Below are positions 42,836-54,428 of a stretch of DNA of 64,000 nucleotides, piece by piece; the stretch's first letter is position 1, and the number at the start of each line of letters is the position of its first letter. The translations under genes were made by a program, and so were the position numbers. The notes below the pieces were generated by a model. That model had not been told where the DNA came from and ran no database searches. It saw nothing but the letters and a program-made list of their open reading frames with translations. Location: assembly GCA_019914995.1 (NCBI GenBank), contig CM034134.1:3976463-4040462 (forward strand), in the 5' to 3' direction. This DNA comes from Acanthochlamys bracteata. Taxonomy: Eukaryota > Streptophyta > Magnoliopsida > Pandanales > Velloziaceae.

Positions 42836-43782
42836 TCTCATCGATAGTGGAGCTCTTGGGCGAGTTTTTTTTTCACCTTTATCTTCATGTACTAGCTGTA
42901 AGTTAGCAAAACATCCAGCTTTACATTTTCATCAAAGCTTATCTAAAACTTCTCGTGCTTTTGATTTAGTTCATTCTGATATTTGGGGACCAGCTCCAAT
43001 TCCATCTATGGCTGGTTTTGTTTACTATGTGAGTTTCATTGATGATTTACTATATTCAATTACACTTGGGTTTATCTTATCCGTCATCGTTCTGAAGTTT
43101 CCACTATATATAACACTTTCAGCACTATGGTTCATACTCAGTTTAATACTCGAATTAATATTTTCCGTTCTGATGGTGCTCGTGAATATACATCTTCTAC
43201 TATGAGATCCATCTTATAGTCTCATGGCACCCTTTTTCAACAATCTTGTCCTTATACACCTAAACAGAATGGAGTAGCGGAACGTAAGCATCGTCATATT
43301 CTTGAAACTGCTCGCTCTCTCTTGCTCTCCTCTTCAGTTCCTCAAATCTTTTGGGCAGAAGCTATTCTTACCTCTGTTAATCTTATCAATATTACCCCGT
43401 TGTTTGCTTTGTCTGGCAAGACACATCATGAGAGTTTATTTTTATCTCCTCCAGACTATAGTCTGATCCGCACTTTTGGTGCGCTTATTTTGTGCTACTT
43501 CCTCGGACTGAGCGGACAAAATTGACAGCTTGATCAGTCAAGTGTGTCTTGTTTGGCATTAGTTTTGAATATAAAGGGTATCGATGTTATGATCCCACAA
43601 CACGCCGACTTCGCATTTCTCGTCACGTCACTTTTTTTGAGGACTCTCCTTATTTTTCCACTTCACTTCCTGATGTTCAATTTCTAACACCATCACATTA
43701 TCTTTCATCCAGCTCGTGTGACTCTTCTCACATGTCTATAGATCCTACTCCATTACTTCCCTCTATTGATAACGCCACATAA
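42836..43782 (+). pseudogene. pol: copia1 integrase (broken)
   Basis: The zinc-binding CTSC lies near 42,890. The core's first Asp is in 'HSDIWGP' (near 42,975), the second in 'FRSDGAREY' (near 43,168) and the Glu in 'NGVAERKHR' (near 43,268). The C-terminal region ('GISFEYKGYRCYDP', 'RHVTFFEDSPYFST') is open at 43,549-43,782. Stops at about 43,216 and 43,524 and several shifts disable it. Confidence 0.82.
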
Positions 43783-45500
43783 ATGCTGGCTAACGAGGAT
43801 TCTCCCCATTCTTCTCCAATTTCACCAGTTTCTAGTTTATCTACATCTCCACCACCACTTGTTCGTCAGTCACAACATCCTCACCGTCCTCCTACTCGTT
43901 TTACACCAGATTGTTCAGGCCCGCTTTATAGGTTTGGTTTTGCCACCCTCACCTCCTACTCTCCACAGTTTCATTCATTTCTTACTGCTATTCATACTAC
44001 TCGTGAACCTAATTCTTACCAAGAGGTAATTCAGTACCATGAGTGGGGAGAGGCAATGGCAGAGGAGTTTCGTGCATTTCAGCAGACAGGTACTTGGGAT
44101 GTAGTTCCATTACCAGAGAGAGTACAGCCTATCAGTTGCAAATGGGTTTTAAAGGTTAACTATCGACTTGATAGCTCCATTGAGAGGCACAAGGCTCGTC
44201 TTGTTCCTCGAGGCTTTACTCAGGAGCATGGAATTGATTATATGAGACATTTGCTCCTGTTTCCCAGATGACTACTGTTCGCACTGTATTAGCAATCGCT
44301 GCTATACGTCAGTGGCATCTGTATCAGATGGATATGAAGAATGCTTTTCTTCAAAGTACATTATCGGAGGTTGTTTATATGCAGCCGCCTCCAGATCTTT
44401 CTACTCTTCCGGGTCATATATGTCGTCTTCGTTCGTGCTATTTATGTGCTCAAACAGGCTCCTAGAGCTTAGTTTAAGTGTTTTCGGTGAGCTATTACAG
44501 AGGTAGGATTTCAGCGGAGTTCTCAGGATCACTCCTTATTTGTGCGGTTCTCACCACAAGGGCAGGTACTCCTGTTATTGTATGTAGATGATATGATTTT
44601 AACAGGGGATGATATTGCAGGTATTGCAACCACGAAAAAGCACCTACTAACAGTTTCAGATGAAGGACCTTGGATATCTACGCTATTTTCTTGGATTGGA
44701 GATTGCGCAAAGTACTAGAGGATTTCTTATTTCTCAACAAAAATACACTTCTGACATTATTAAATCTACAGGCTTATCTGATAGTTGGACAGTTGATACC
44801 CGTTTAGAGCTTTATGTGAAACTTCATGCTACAGATGGTGCGCCTCTCACAGATCCTACTTGGTACAGACGGCTTGTCGGTCAGCTTGTCTATCTTTGTA
44901 TGACTAGACCCGACATTTCTCATGCAGTAAGCGTCGTCAGTCAATTTGTTTCTTCACCGCGATCATCACATTATAGTGCTTTACACAGAATTGCAGATAT
45001 CTTCAAGGCACTGCTACTTGCTATTTGTTTATGTCTTCCATATCCACTTTGGAGCTTCGAGCTTTTACTGATGCGGAATGGGTTGGTGATCCAACCACTA
45101 GACGTTCTACTACAGGTTTCTGCTTATTCATTGATTTCGTGGCGCAGTAAGAAACAGGATGTCGTTGCTTGTTATTCAACAGAAGCTGAGTATCGATCTT
45201 GGCTGCTACCACAAGGGAGATTATTCATGTGCGAAGATTACTTACTGATATGGGATTTACATTTACAGGAGCTACTCCTCTTTACTGTGACAATTGGAGT
45301 GCTATTCAGATTGCAAGCTATCAAGTTTTTCATGAACGGACGAAACATATTGAATTGACTGTCACATCGTTCGTGAGTATTTTCTGTCAGGTACTATTTC
45401 TTTACCACATGTTGCCTCTACTGATCAACTGGCAGATTTCTTTACAAAATCGCATCTGACACCGAGATTTCAAACATTATTGAACAAACTCATGTTGTTT
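43783..45500 (+). pseudogene. pol: copia1 reverse transcriptase and RNase H (broken)
   Basis: 43,783-44,271 holds the linker and RT start ('WGEAMAEEFRAFQQTGTWDV', 'CKWVLKVNYRLDS', 'ARLVPRGFTQEHG'). 44,268-44,465 holds 'WHLYQMDMKNAFLQ'. The catalytic YVDD is at 44,581-44,592. 44,660-45,358 covers the RT end and RNase H ('LGYLRYFLGLEIAQ', 'STEAEYRS'), and the last part is shifted at 45,199-45,459 ('SAIQIASYQVFHERTKHI'). Frame breaks near 44,240, 44,460 and 45,150. Confidence 0.83.
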
Positions 45501-45516
45501 GACCCATCACTAACTT

Positions 45517-45525
45517 GAGGGGGGA
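45517..45525 (+). promoter_or_regulatory. copia1 polypurine tract
   Basis: GAGGGGGGA a few bases upstream of the LTR start. It primes plus-strand DNA in LTR retroelements. The same tract is seen on the minus strand near 27,910. Confidence 0.8.
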
Positions 45526-45529
45526 TATT

Positions 45530-45650
45530 TGACTGTATTATTGGGCTATATGTGAGATAAACCCATTATATGTACTCTATAAATATCCGTACGTGTAAAC
45601 TCTAGTGATCAGTATTCATTATACTTAATTCTATTATTATTTCTTCATCA
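45530..45650 (+). repeat. copia1 3' LTR, 121 bp
   Basis: Begins TGACTGTATT after the purine tract and ends CTTCATCA, with a TATA-like CTATAAATATCC near 45,578. Its partner at 27,784-27,904 has the same 121 bases of length. It is very short for a copia LTR; truncation at its outer end by the copia2 junction cannot be excluded, although it ends in CA. Confidence 0.6.
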
Positions 45651-45656
45651 ATTGTT

Positions 45657-47060
45657 TTAGTTGCTTCCTGTGACTAGGCCATACATGGATCTAATCCATT
45701 CGAACTTATCACCTGTAATGGGTTTTGTCAATGCATCTGTTGAGTTCTCCGCACAAACTTTAAGAACATTCATGCTTGTACTTTCCAACATATCACGTAT
45801 GGCACCAATGTGTTTAGTTCTAGAGTGATAAGCTGGATCCCTTACGAGATGCAAGCATTCTGACTATCAGAAAATAGAGGCATAACCACTTTTCTGTGCT
45901 CGACCTCCTACAACATCTCTGTATCTATATTGCTTCTTTGCAAGCATGTGCCGTATGACGTACTCTGCTTTGGTTGTAGACCTCCACGTGGACTGATGCA
46001 CTACCTTACCGCTCCGTTTGTAAGTATAAATGCATATCCAATAGTACAATGTCTCATATTGAAACATGCATAGATATACCCTTTAACAAGGTACTCAGAT
46101 CCTCTGTAACACGGTGAAGTGTCCAAGGTCCACTTTATGTAGCGGGTAATCCTTTTCACGGCTTGCTAGTGGTCACCTGAAGGTTATCCATGAATCTACT
46201 GACTGCTCCCACTACTTAAACCAAGTTAGGTATTGTACAGATCATGGTGAACATCAGATTTCCATCGCGAATGCATATTGCTAAGATGATACTTCCATCC
46301 GCTACTTTTGTCTGCCCCCTCGTCAACTCTATCTTGCATCAGCTACATCTTGTTGACTTTCATGGGCTACTTCGGCTTGCCATCCCCTTTTTTTAGGATT
46401 TTCAACAGAGAATAACCTGAGGTTAACAGGTAGGGGAGTAGATAGCGATTTACATCCCTCCGTATTGAAGCGGGGGTGTACCTTCTCTAGATAACTTTTC
46501 TATGACAGCCTAATCTTCATGTTACCTTGGTCACGGTGTAGACGCAACCCCAGGTTCTTATTTGCCTACCCAAGCTCCTTTGAATCGAATTCATTAGCTA
46601 GCTGAGCCTTTAATTCTTTAATGCTGACCATGCTCGTGCTTCCTACAATCATGTCATCCACGTATAACACTAAGATTATATAGGAAACATTTTCAAATTT
46701 CTTGTGGTATGCATAAGTATCTGAATAAGGATATGTTCCTAGCTTGTTGTATTCAAGGCTCTCAATATTAGAGTCAAATCAGTTGTACCAGCATCTAGGT
46801 GCATGTTTAAGACATTATGATGTTTATTCAGCCTACAAACGGTACTACTTTTGTTATTACGAATAAATCCTTCTAAACGGGTGCATGTATATTTCTTTGT
46901 TGGGCTCTCCATGCAAGAAAGTAGTTTTAACATCGAGCTACTGAGCTCAAGATTAGATGTGGCAAACAAGGCTAGGACTGCTCTAATAGTTGCAAAGATA
47001 AAACACTACTTGAGAGAAGATCTGTTCCATGTTGATACCTTCTTTTTTTTAATCAGCCCT
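45657..47060 (-). pseudogene. pol: copia2 RT and RNase H (right copy)
   Basis: RNase H C-terminus at 45,854-45,657 ('MHLVRDPAYHSRTKHIGAI', 'ALTKPITGDKFEW'). The YVDDM catalytic motif lies near 46,660, and the RT start at about 46,970-46,740 ('EIYMHP' region, with a Lys/Thr-rich local frame). Breaks match the left copy. Confidence 0.8.
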
Positions 47061-48130
47061 TAACGACCAGTCTAGGATAATACCTTTCAACTTGATAATG
47101 TGACAAGGGGTATTCATGGCTTCAGCCCAAAATTGCTTATGGAAATTTTGATCACACAACATAGTTCTTGCCATATTCACTAGCCCTCTATTCTTCCCTT
47201 CAACAAAACCATTTTGTTGAGGAGTTATACGTAGTGAGAAGTTATGGTTCAAACCATTTGCATCACAAAATTTCTCAAAACTTTGGTTTTGAAGCTCTTT
47301 ACCGTGGTCACTCCTAATAGAAACAATGTTTAAAGCAAGTTCCTTTTGAATTTTCTTTTTGAGAAAGAAGAGAATACATTTAATGCTTCATTCTTGAATG
47401 CCAAGAAGAGCACCCAACAATACCACTGAGTGTCATCAACAATGAAAAGACAATAGATGTCCTGCATAGCTTGCGGTTTGAGTAGGTACAAACAAATCCA
47501 TGTGAAGCAATTTGAGTGGCTTGCTAGTGGTTACATCTTGCTTTGGCTTGAATGAGGTCCTCATTTGTTTTACTTTTATACATGCATTCAAAAGTCCTTC
47601 CATACCGTATGGTACGCTAAGGTTGACCTGAGACTAGTTGCTTCGGAGAGAGCTTTGTAATCATTTTGTTACTGATATGGCCGAGTCTTTTATGCCACAA
47701 GTGACTGGTTTCTTGCTGGCTAGCTACAAAAGCAAAGGTTTTGTAATGAAAATGTCCAAGATAAATAACATATACATTACCTTCCCTTCGATCTTGGATG
47801 AATTTTCTTTCCGAATGAGTTGATCACCGAGTAAGGTTTTCTTTGAATGTCACACACATACCAAAACCGCAATGTTGACTTATGCTCAAGATTTTATGCT
47901 TCAAACCTTGCACACATAACACGTCATCATTGCTTAAAGAAGATCCTTTACTAATCTTACCAATACCTGTCACCAAAACTCTGCTATGATATGCAAGAGT
48001 AGCTTTTCCTCCTTAGCATGCCTTTAGATGACTGAAGTTGGTAACATTCCTGTCATATGCCTTGTACAGCCGCTATCAAGATGCCATTTGGTCTTTCTAT
48101 TCCTACCGACTGCCAAGCATACTTGCAAGA
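47049..48130 (-). pseudogene. pol: copia2 integrase, pre-integrase and protease (right copy)
   Basis: 47,252-47,049 holds the end of the integrase core ('RITPQQNGFVEGKNRGLVN', 'FWAEAMNTPCHIIKLKG'), open across a site where the left copy has one extra base. Entry to the core is near 47,560-47,480, pre-integrase near 47,900-47,640 and the protease DSGCT motif near 48,070. Confidence 0.8.
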
Positions 48131-48179
48131 GATTGCCCACATTTTAACTAACCAAACTTCTTAGGTCCTTTAGTATTTG

Positions 48180-49202
48180 CTGGTCAGATGGTTCAATTAG
48201 GGACCCATATTTGTTTCACTTTCTTGTCATTCTTTTTGTACTAGCAAGATTTGATGACATGGCCTTTTGTATTGCAATGAAAACAAGTAACAAAGGGTGT
48301 AGAGGAAGTATTTACAGTCCAGACGTTTTTTAGGTGCTTGATTTTGTTGCTAGGGCCAAACTGATTTATTGATTTCTAAAGATATGGTTGTGAGATCCGA
48401 GCATTAGATCAAGTCATCTTGTTTGTCATCTTTATATTTTCGATTTTTATCCTTTCATCTCAAGCATAACGTTTTCATTTTCATGTGGCACATCATCAGA
48501 CAATTCGGTAAGCTTAATATTTTGGATTTTATAGCATCACAATCACATGCATTCGACTGGTTCAGAGGAGCATTATTAAGCAATGACTTAATTTCTTCGG
48601 TTAACCGTTCATTTATCTTTTCACTCTCATGCATGCACTTCTTAAGAGATTTATACATCTTTTTTAAGCTTCTAAATTTCTCATACAATTCAGAAAAAGT
48701 AACATGTAATTCACATATGAAATTTTATAGTTGGGATCACTAACGTCATTGTCCGAATCACCATTTACTATGAAGCACATGTTTGCGGTTTTGGTTTCAT
48801 TCTCAGATTCAATTCAAGAAGATGACTCCTCACCAATCCATGTAGTCATGACTTCCTTCTTCTTGGTTCTCTTTGATAAAGGGCATTCATGATGGTAGTC
48901 TCCCGTTTTCTTGCAATGATAGCAATTCCTCTGTTGGTCATCATGGGCTATGTAATGCTTTCTTCATGGCTTGCCTTTCCTCTCTTTTGTCGTTTGCTTG
49001 CAATGATAGCACGAGAAAAATCCTTTTGCATCCATCCTTGTTGGTACAATTGGTCTGTATTGATAATTATCCGTAATATGAGTCTTGTGCTTGGATAGAT
49101 ATAGTTATCTTGCGCTTCCAATATCTATAGTTCAAGCCATCAAAGAGTGGTGGCCGGTTTGACATTCTTCCTTCAGTTGCAACAATGTCTATGCTTGCCA
49201 TT
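48180..49202 (-). pseudogene. gag: copia2 gag (right copy)
   Basis: Minus-strand gag start near 49,200, zinc knuckle with Asp for His near 48,900, coiled-coil stretch open at 48,688-48,455 ('YKSLKKCMHESEKINERL'), and a second intact CCHC near 48,260. Several stops. Confidence 0.78.
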
Positions 49203-49262
49203 CAATCTTTTCCTCTAAGGCGGATAGTCTTTGTCTAATAGAGACCCTGTTCTGATATCAAT

Positions 49263-51229
49263 TGATAGGAAAACCTGTAAAATATGAACTCAAGAGAGGG
49301 TGCATTAAGCAGTGGCAAATTAACAACAACCACTCGACTGTTTTAAAAACAATCACTGAACAGTAAGCAGTCAATCGATGAGAAAGTTACTATCTAGTGA
49401 CTAAATGTGAACTGCACCCTGCACCAAAATTGTTAACACAAGTGCTGAGAGATGCAACCCAGAAATTTTTACGTGATTCGGCGCTGCAGTATATACGTCC
49501 ATGTCACTTGACACCACAAGTGAAATTCACTAAAGTCAATACAACGCCTTTACCTAGTCTCCTTTTGAGGACAACTCACACTACCCTTCTAAAACTTCAC
49601 AAAGTCCCTCCGGCTACAACCGTGCACGCTTTTGCAAAGGCCTAGCACAAACACGCTAACCTACACCTAGGCTCACAACCTTAGAACTCGCAAGTTCTCC
49701 AACAACCTTTCTCTCAAGGTTATAATGTAATCACGGTGTTTGGCTCAGCTAATCTCCCTTACAACGATTTCTAATCACTCAGCAAAAAGGCTCAAGGGAT
49801 CTCACACAAAAGAAACAAAGAGAATAAAACTCAAGGAATGCTTAGTTTAAGTGTCTGTAAGTTGTGTTTCTTGCTGGAATTACATAAGGAAGTATCCTCC
49901 TTGATCGCAGACTGAAGGCTGCTTGATTGATCAAGGATGCAATGGCTAGAAGCATTGCAAGGTCAAGATCTAATGCAAACTGCTACATGATGAGTTCCAG
50001 CAGTTGTATGTCCTCTGAAATTTTCTCTAATTTCATACCATGACTGACCATTGTTTTCTGATGTGGACATGCTCTACTAAGTCTCTGGAAAGGCTCTTCA
50101 AAGTTTTTAGCCAATCGGATCTGAATTGAAGTTGCAAAATCATCCAACTATTCACAATATGCTATAGGGTTTCTGCTGCCCTGTCATCCGAAATTTGTTG
50201 CAGATTTTTTCTAGTAACCAATATGATTTCTTTCCATAGAATAAGTATTTAGAATGTCCTGTTCAATTAGCGTATAAGGATCATACCAAAATTTCAAATG
50301 GTTGGCTGAGATATAACGATTTGAACTTGATTGGTCTAGAGTCGTATAAATGCTGGAAACTTTCTATCTTTGTAGATTTGGTTGATATTCTCCAATATTC
50401 TATATCCATAAATTCTGGAAATAAATATTTTGAAAATCTTATTGATTGATCTAGAATCTTCTCAAGGCACTTGAAACTGGTTGGCACGAGTATGAATCCA
50501 GAAATCAAGTTAGGCACAAGTAGATTTCTTGGTTGACTCCATCAGCTAGCTTAGTATGTCCAGCCACTTTCTAGACTTTGTTAGTGGATGCATTTGCCTC
50601 AGATTTGGAGTGTAGATAGCTCTTGATGTCAGCTTCCAGTAGCTATAATATGATCTTCAAAATATAACTCAAGCTGAGAGATATCAAGTTTGCAAGCTGC
50701 TGTCCATATTTGGTTCACTCGAGGGACATCCAATATTGGTAGGAGGAGAACAGCCAAATTCTCTGAATTTTGAAAATTTCGCTTTTTGTCAAATGACCTG
50801 ATTTTTGGGCTGACGCATCTTCAAAATGTACTCTATCCATAAAAATAATCGGATCCCCAAAACCATATCTGAACGGAGACATATAGCATTTGCCGATTAA
50901 TGTGTCAAGGTGCTGTGACGTTGGGCAGTGTGATAAGCAGAATTCACAGAACTTTTCTGTCTTTGATACCTGATGAAATTTCGTGCTCTTTGTCTTCATT
51001 TACTGTATGTCATGCCATCCTTCAATTGTCATTAAGAAATCTTCTTTTGGTGCTGTCAATAGATAGATATGCACATGCAAAGATGACATCTGAATAAGGT
51101 CTCAACACTTGGCCAAATTCTGTCGACAATTCTGTCTAGCCCCATATGCTTCTTAAATCCAATATAGGCATGTTCAAAGCTTAGCAATGACTCTCAAATA
51201 TGCGTTATCATCAAAATACTTGGGATTTT
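49263..51229 (-). repeat. copia2 5' LTR
   Basis: Runs from the primer site boundary (TCCTATCAA on the minus strand) back to about 51,229, where 'TTTTGATGATAACGC' marks the typical start zone of SIRE-like LTRs. About 1.97 kb. ORF-like stretches inside (for example 50,517-50,281 minus) have no domain. The exact first base is uncertain. Only 312 bases of this LTR remain in the left copy. Confidence 0.65.
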
Positions 51230-51699
51230 CAATACGCTCTAAAGTTATTGTATTCACTGACGATGCTAAATCTAGGTTGATCTGATGGATCTTGTTGCTA
51301 CAAATCTTGACTTGGAAATTGTGGATAAAATAGGAAGTGAAAATGTGGTAGGTGACCATCTCTCTAGTTTGTGATTGAATATCAAAGCAAAAGAGAAGAC
51401 ATACCTTTGGACAATTCATTTCAGATGAATAACTCCTTTCCATTAGCTATACAAAACCTTGGTATGCTAATTTTGTGAATTATCTTGCTAGTGGTGTGAT
51501 GAGAAATAATTTGTTTTTACATGAAAGGAAGAGAAAGTCTTTGGTGAAGCAGTACTTTTAGATGAACCATATTTGTTTAAGCACTGCCGACCAAGTCATT
51601 AGAAGATTTGTTCTTGAAGATGTACAAGAAAATATTCTATGGGATAGCCATTTGTTAGGCATGCGGAGTTCACTTTGACAACTCATAAAGTCATTCAAT

Positions 51700-52642
51700 C
51701 AGGTTTCTTCTGGCCCACTTTATTTAAAATGCATTTAACTTTTGTTCCAAGTGTGATAGGTGTTAAAAAATGGGAAATATCAGCCAGAGGAACATGATGC
51801 CCTTGACTAATATTTTGGTTGTAGAACTCTTTGATATTTAAGGTATACACTTCATGAGTCTGTTTCCTTCCTCCTTGGGGGTATTCTTATATTCTTATTA
51901 CTATTCATTATGCATCTAAATGGGTAGAGGCCCAAGCTACAAATATTATGAACATAAGATTGTCCTCGAATTTCTCAAAAATATGATTTTCACTAGATTG
52001 GGAACCCATAGAGCAATCATTAGTGATTGTGGTAAATATTTTTACAACAAATTGTTTGATGCATTGTTAAGAAGATATGTAGGGTACCTACTCCATATCA
52101 CCCACAAATCTTAGGACATGTACAGATTTGCAATAGGGAACCAAGAATATTTTAGAGAAAACTGTTAACACCACAAGAAGGATTGGATAGTAAAACTTGA
52201 TGATGCTTTATAGGCTTGTAGGAGAGCATATGAAACACCTATAGGGATGAGTCCATATCGCATTGTCTTTGGAAAAGCATGTTGTGCATCAAGAAACTAA
52301 ATTTGACATAAAAGATGGAGGTAATGAAAGAAAGTTACAACTAAATGAGTTGGAAGAAATTCGCATTGAAGCTTACGAGAAAGCAAATATTTTCAAAGAA
52401 CGCACAAAGTTCTACCACGACAAGTCAATTTAGCAAAATGAGTTTACTCCAAGTATGAAGTGTTTTTTAACTCACGATTGGAACTCTTTCCAAGAAACTT
52501 GAAACCAAAATGGCACGGACCTTATGAGGTAGTTGAAAATTTCCCACATGGAGCTGTACCAATTGAAAATTTCCCACACGGAGCTGAACCAATCAAGACC
52601 TTAAATCTGGAGCGTCATTTAAGGTCAATGGGCATCGCTTGA
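51700..52642 (+). pseudogene. pol: Athila-like integrase (broken)
   Basis: Zinc region near 51,700-51,760, catalytic core around 51,880-52,110 with the second Asp in 'SDCGKYF', linker with '[18 protein letters not shown]' at 52,340-52,395, and the C-terminal 60 residues open at 52,460-52,642. At least six stops. The Glu of the catalytic triad is not visible. Confidence 0.72.
52533..52592 (+). repeat. 30-bp in-frame tandem duplication in the Athila-like integrase end
   Basis: 52,533-52,562 and 52,563-52,592 are 30-base units differing at three bases. They repeat the ENFPHGA..I text in frame, adding ten residues in the C-terminal domain. Probably replication slippage. Confidence 0.9.
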
Positions 52643-52816
52643 AGCCATACTTGGAAGCCAGCTTTGCATAACGTAACATTCTCCCCCCACCTATACAGCG
52701 ATGTCCTCAGCGTAGCGAGATACCTTGGCGGAATTCTTGGATCTTTCATTGAAACTGTCATAAGTTGAGTCGATGCTCTCAACTTGCCTCACTATCCTAT
52801 TGTCCTTTTGATCTTA

Positions 52817-53864
52817 CTAGGTATTCTGTGTAGCTTGGATGGGAACCATGTCGTGAAATAACTCGATATGCCAAAATTTCCTCCACATCTCGTTCTTATG
52901 AAGTGGTGATGGAGGTGGAAGCTCTTGAGATTCAGTCCTACTTGGATCCTTTTTATCGGCATGGTATGGCTTCAAGAGGCTAACATGAAATACCGCATGA
53001 ATTTCTAAATGTGAAGGTAATCTTACCCGGTAAGCCATCTTGCCAATTCGCTTTTCGATAGGGAATGGTCCTTCATAACTCCATATAAGACCCTTATGTA
53101 ATTTTTGTAAATGATGAAATGTGCAGGCTTGATAGGGAAGGAGTTTTACCATAACTAAGTCTTCTTCATTGAATTCTTGGTCTCATTTCTTCATCTTCTT
53201 TGGCGTCTTTGCCAAGTAGGACCGAGTAAGTTCCCCCTCTCTTACCAGCCTTCGGCAAACTTGTATGCTAATGGACTTTTCGCCTTGTAACCAGTTGCAA
53301 TTGTTTGTGGAGTCATTGGTTGCTATCGTAGGACCAGTTCAAATGGACTAGTCCAAATTGACTCGCTCTTTTGTAAGTTATACGAGAATTGGGCGATATC
53401 CAATAATTTTACCCAATCTCGTTAGTTGGCACTTACTTAATGCGTCAAGTATAATTCCAATAAGGCGTTGACCCTTTCGGTTTGGCCATCAGTTTGTGGG
53501 TGGAAGCTAGTGAAGAAGTTGAGCTCGGACCCTAATATTTAAATAACTCCGACCAAAATCTTTCGGTGAATCGGGTGTCACAATCGCTTATGATGGTTTG
53601 TGGAATTCCCCAATAATTCACCATATGCCAAAAGAATAGTCGTTCTGCATCTTCAACATTGAACTTGGTTGGTACAGGGATGAATACTACATATTTGCTG
53701 AAACGATCCACTACGACCATAATATTGCCACATCCCTCGGATTTTGGCAATCCCACATTGAAGTCCATAAGAACATTTTCCCGTGATCTCTCGAGAATGG
53801 AAAAAGTTCTAATAGACCTGCTAGACGGCGTTGGTCTATCTTGTCTTGTTGGCATACAAGACAA
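52817..53864 (-). pseudogene. pol: Chromovirus-like integrase (broken)
   Basis: 53,864-53,532 holds the catalytic core: 'DFNVGLPKSEG', 'MVVVDRFSKY' (first Asp) and 'ISDCDTRFT' (second Asp). 53,152-52,817 holds the C-terminal region ('YEGPFPIEKRIGKMAYRV', 'FHVSLLKPYH'). The HHCC domain is poorly kept near 53,930. A chromodomain should follow 'LKPYH'; only degenerate text exists down to 52,690, so I do not call it. Confidence 0.8.
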
Positions 53865-54428
53865 GCCTTCACATAGAGCTATCGTTTGTGGCCAATATTA
53901 TGCATCTTCTACAAGAGCTATCGTTGGATGCATACCTAGGTGTCTTGCCTATTTGGAGTCGTGGCAATCCTTAATGATCTCCTTCCTCAAGCCTCCCCAT
54001 TTTGGTACTTACAAGCGCCCTCCTTTGGTAGTGAGCACGTCATCGTTTAGCCAAAACTTGCGGGTCTTGCCTTGTCTTGCAAGTTCTCCTAGTTGCGCTC
54101 TATCTCTTCCTTAATGCGCTCCACCGAAGGAAACAGTGGTTGGGTAATTGTAGTTAGTTCGACTTTCTTGCTCAATACGTTGGCTACCAAATTAGCCCTT
54201 CTAGGCTTATATTTCATGGTGAAGTCGAACTCTGCCAGAAACTCTTGCCATCTCGCTTGCTTAGGGGATAGCTTCTTTTAGTTGAGGAAGTAGCTAATGG
54301 CCACGTTATCTGTCTTAACAACAAACTTGGAGCCCAACAAGTAATGTGTCCAAGTTTTCAAACAGCACTACGGTCATCTCCTTTTCTTAGACAGCGTAAC
54401 GACGCTCGGTGTTGGTGAGCTTTTGGCT

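Larger units (their letters stand above)
28933..42973. repeat. Right arm of large inverted duplication
   Basis: Inverted counterpart of 1-10,848. The match starts 18 bases before the Q-element LTR and runs through the Q element, copia-b, gypsy1 and the 5' part of copia1. An insertion-rich block at 33,082-38,520 (copia LTRs, copia-a and unassigned DNA) replaces the gypsy1 3' end of the other arm. Either a segmental inverted duplication or a misassembly of two haplotypes could give this picture. The visible divergence argues against a simple artefactual copy. Confidence 0.9.
41540..45650 (+). mobile_element. Ty1/copia element copia1 (right copy)
   Basis: Plus strand: truncated gag, protease, integrase, RT, RNase H, purine tract and a 121-base LTR, in copia order (integrase before RT). 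The 5' LTR and gag start are replaced by the gypsy1 LTR. The 3' LTR abuts copia2 at 45,651. Confidence 0.9.
44512..49560. repeat. Duplicated segment D, copy 2
   Basis: 5,049 bases, inverted relative to 23,880-28,927 and almost equal in length. Here both edges are continuous with their elements: copia1 RT continues to the left of 44,512 and the copia2 LTR continues to the right of 49,560. This copy therefore keeps the older arrangement, and the other copy is the truncated one. Confidence 0.88.
45655..51229 (-). mobile_element. SIRE-like copia element copia2 (right copy)
   Basis: Minus strand: long 5' LTR (about 49,263-51,229), primer site, gag, protease, integrase, RT and RNase H down to 45,657. 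No 3' LTR, because copia1 adjoins. The left copy lacks most of the LTR. Same stops and same zinc-knuckle change as the left copy, so the decay predates the duplication. Confidence 0.87.
51290..52660 (+). mobile_element. Athila-like gypsy fragment
   Basis: Plus-strand remains of RNase H end and integrase with no LTR. 'LEIVDKIGSENVVGDHLS' near 51,315 is the Athila-type RNase H end. 'KWVEAQAT' and 'HRAIISDCGKYF' (near 51,920-52,040) belong to the integrase core. 'LKPKWHGPYEVVE' (52,507-52,545) is the C-terminal end. Heavily interrupted. The text ends with a 'LKPYLEAS'-like tail at about 52,660. Confidence 0.78.

Noticed and set aside
50281..50999. Minus-strand ORFs inside the copia2 LTR
   Set aside because: No domain, located within an LTR, and typical chance frames of long SIRE-like LTRs.
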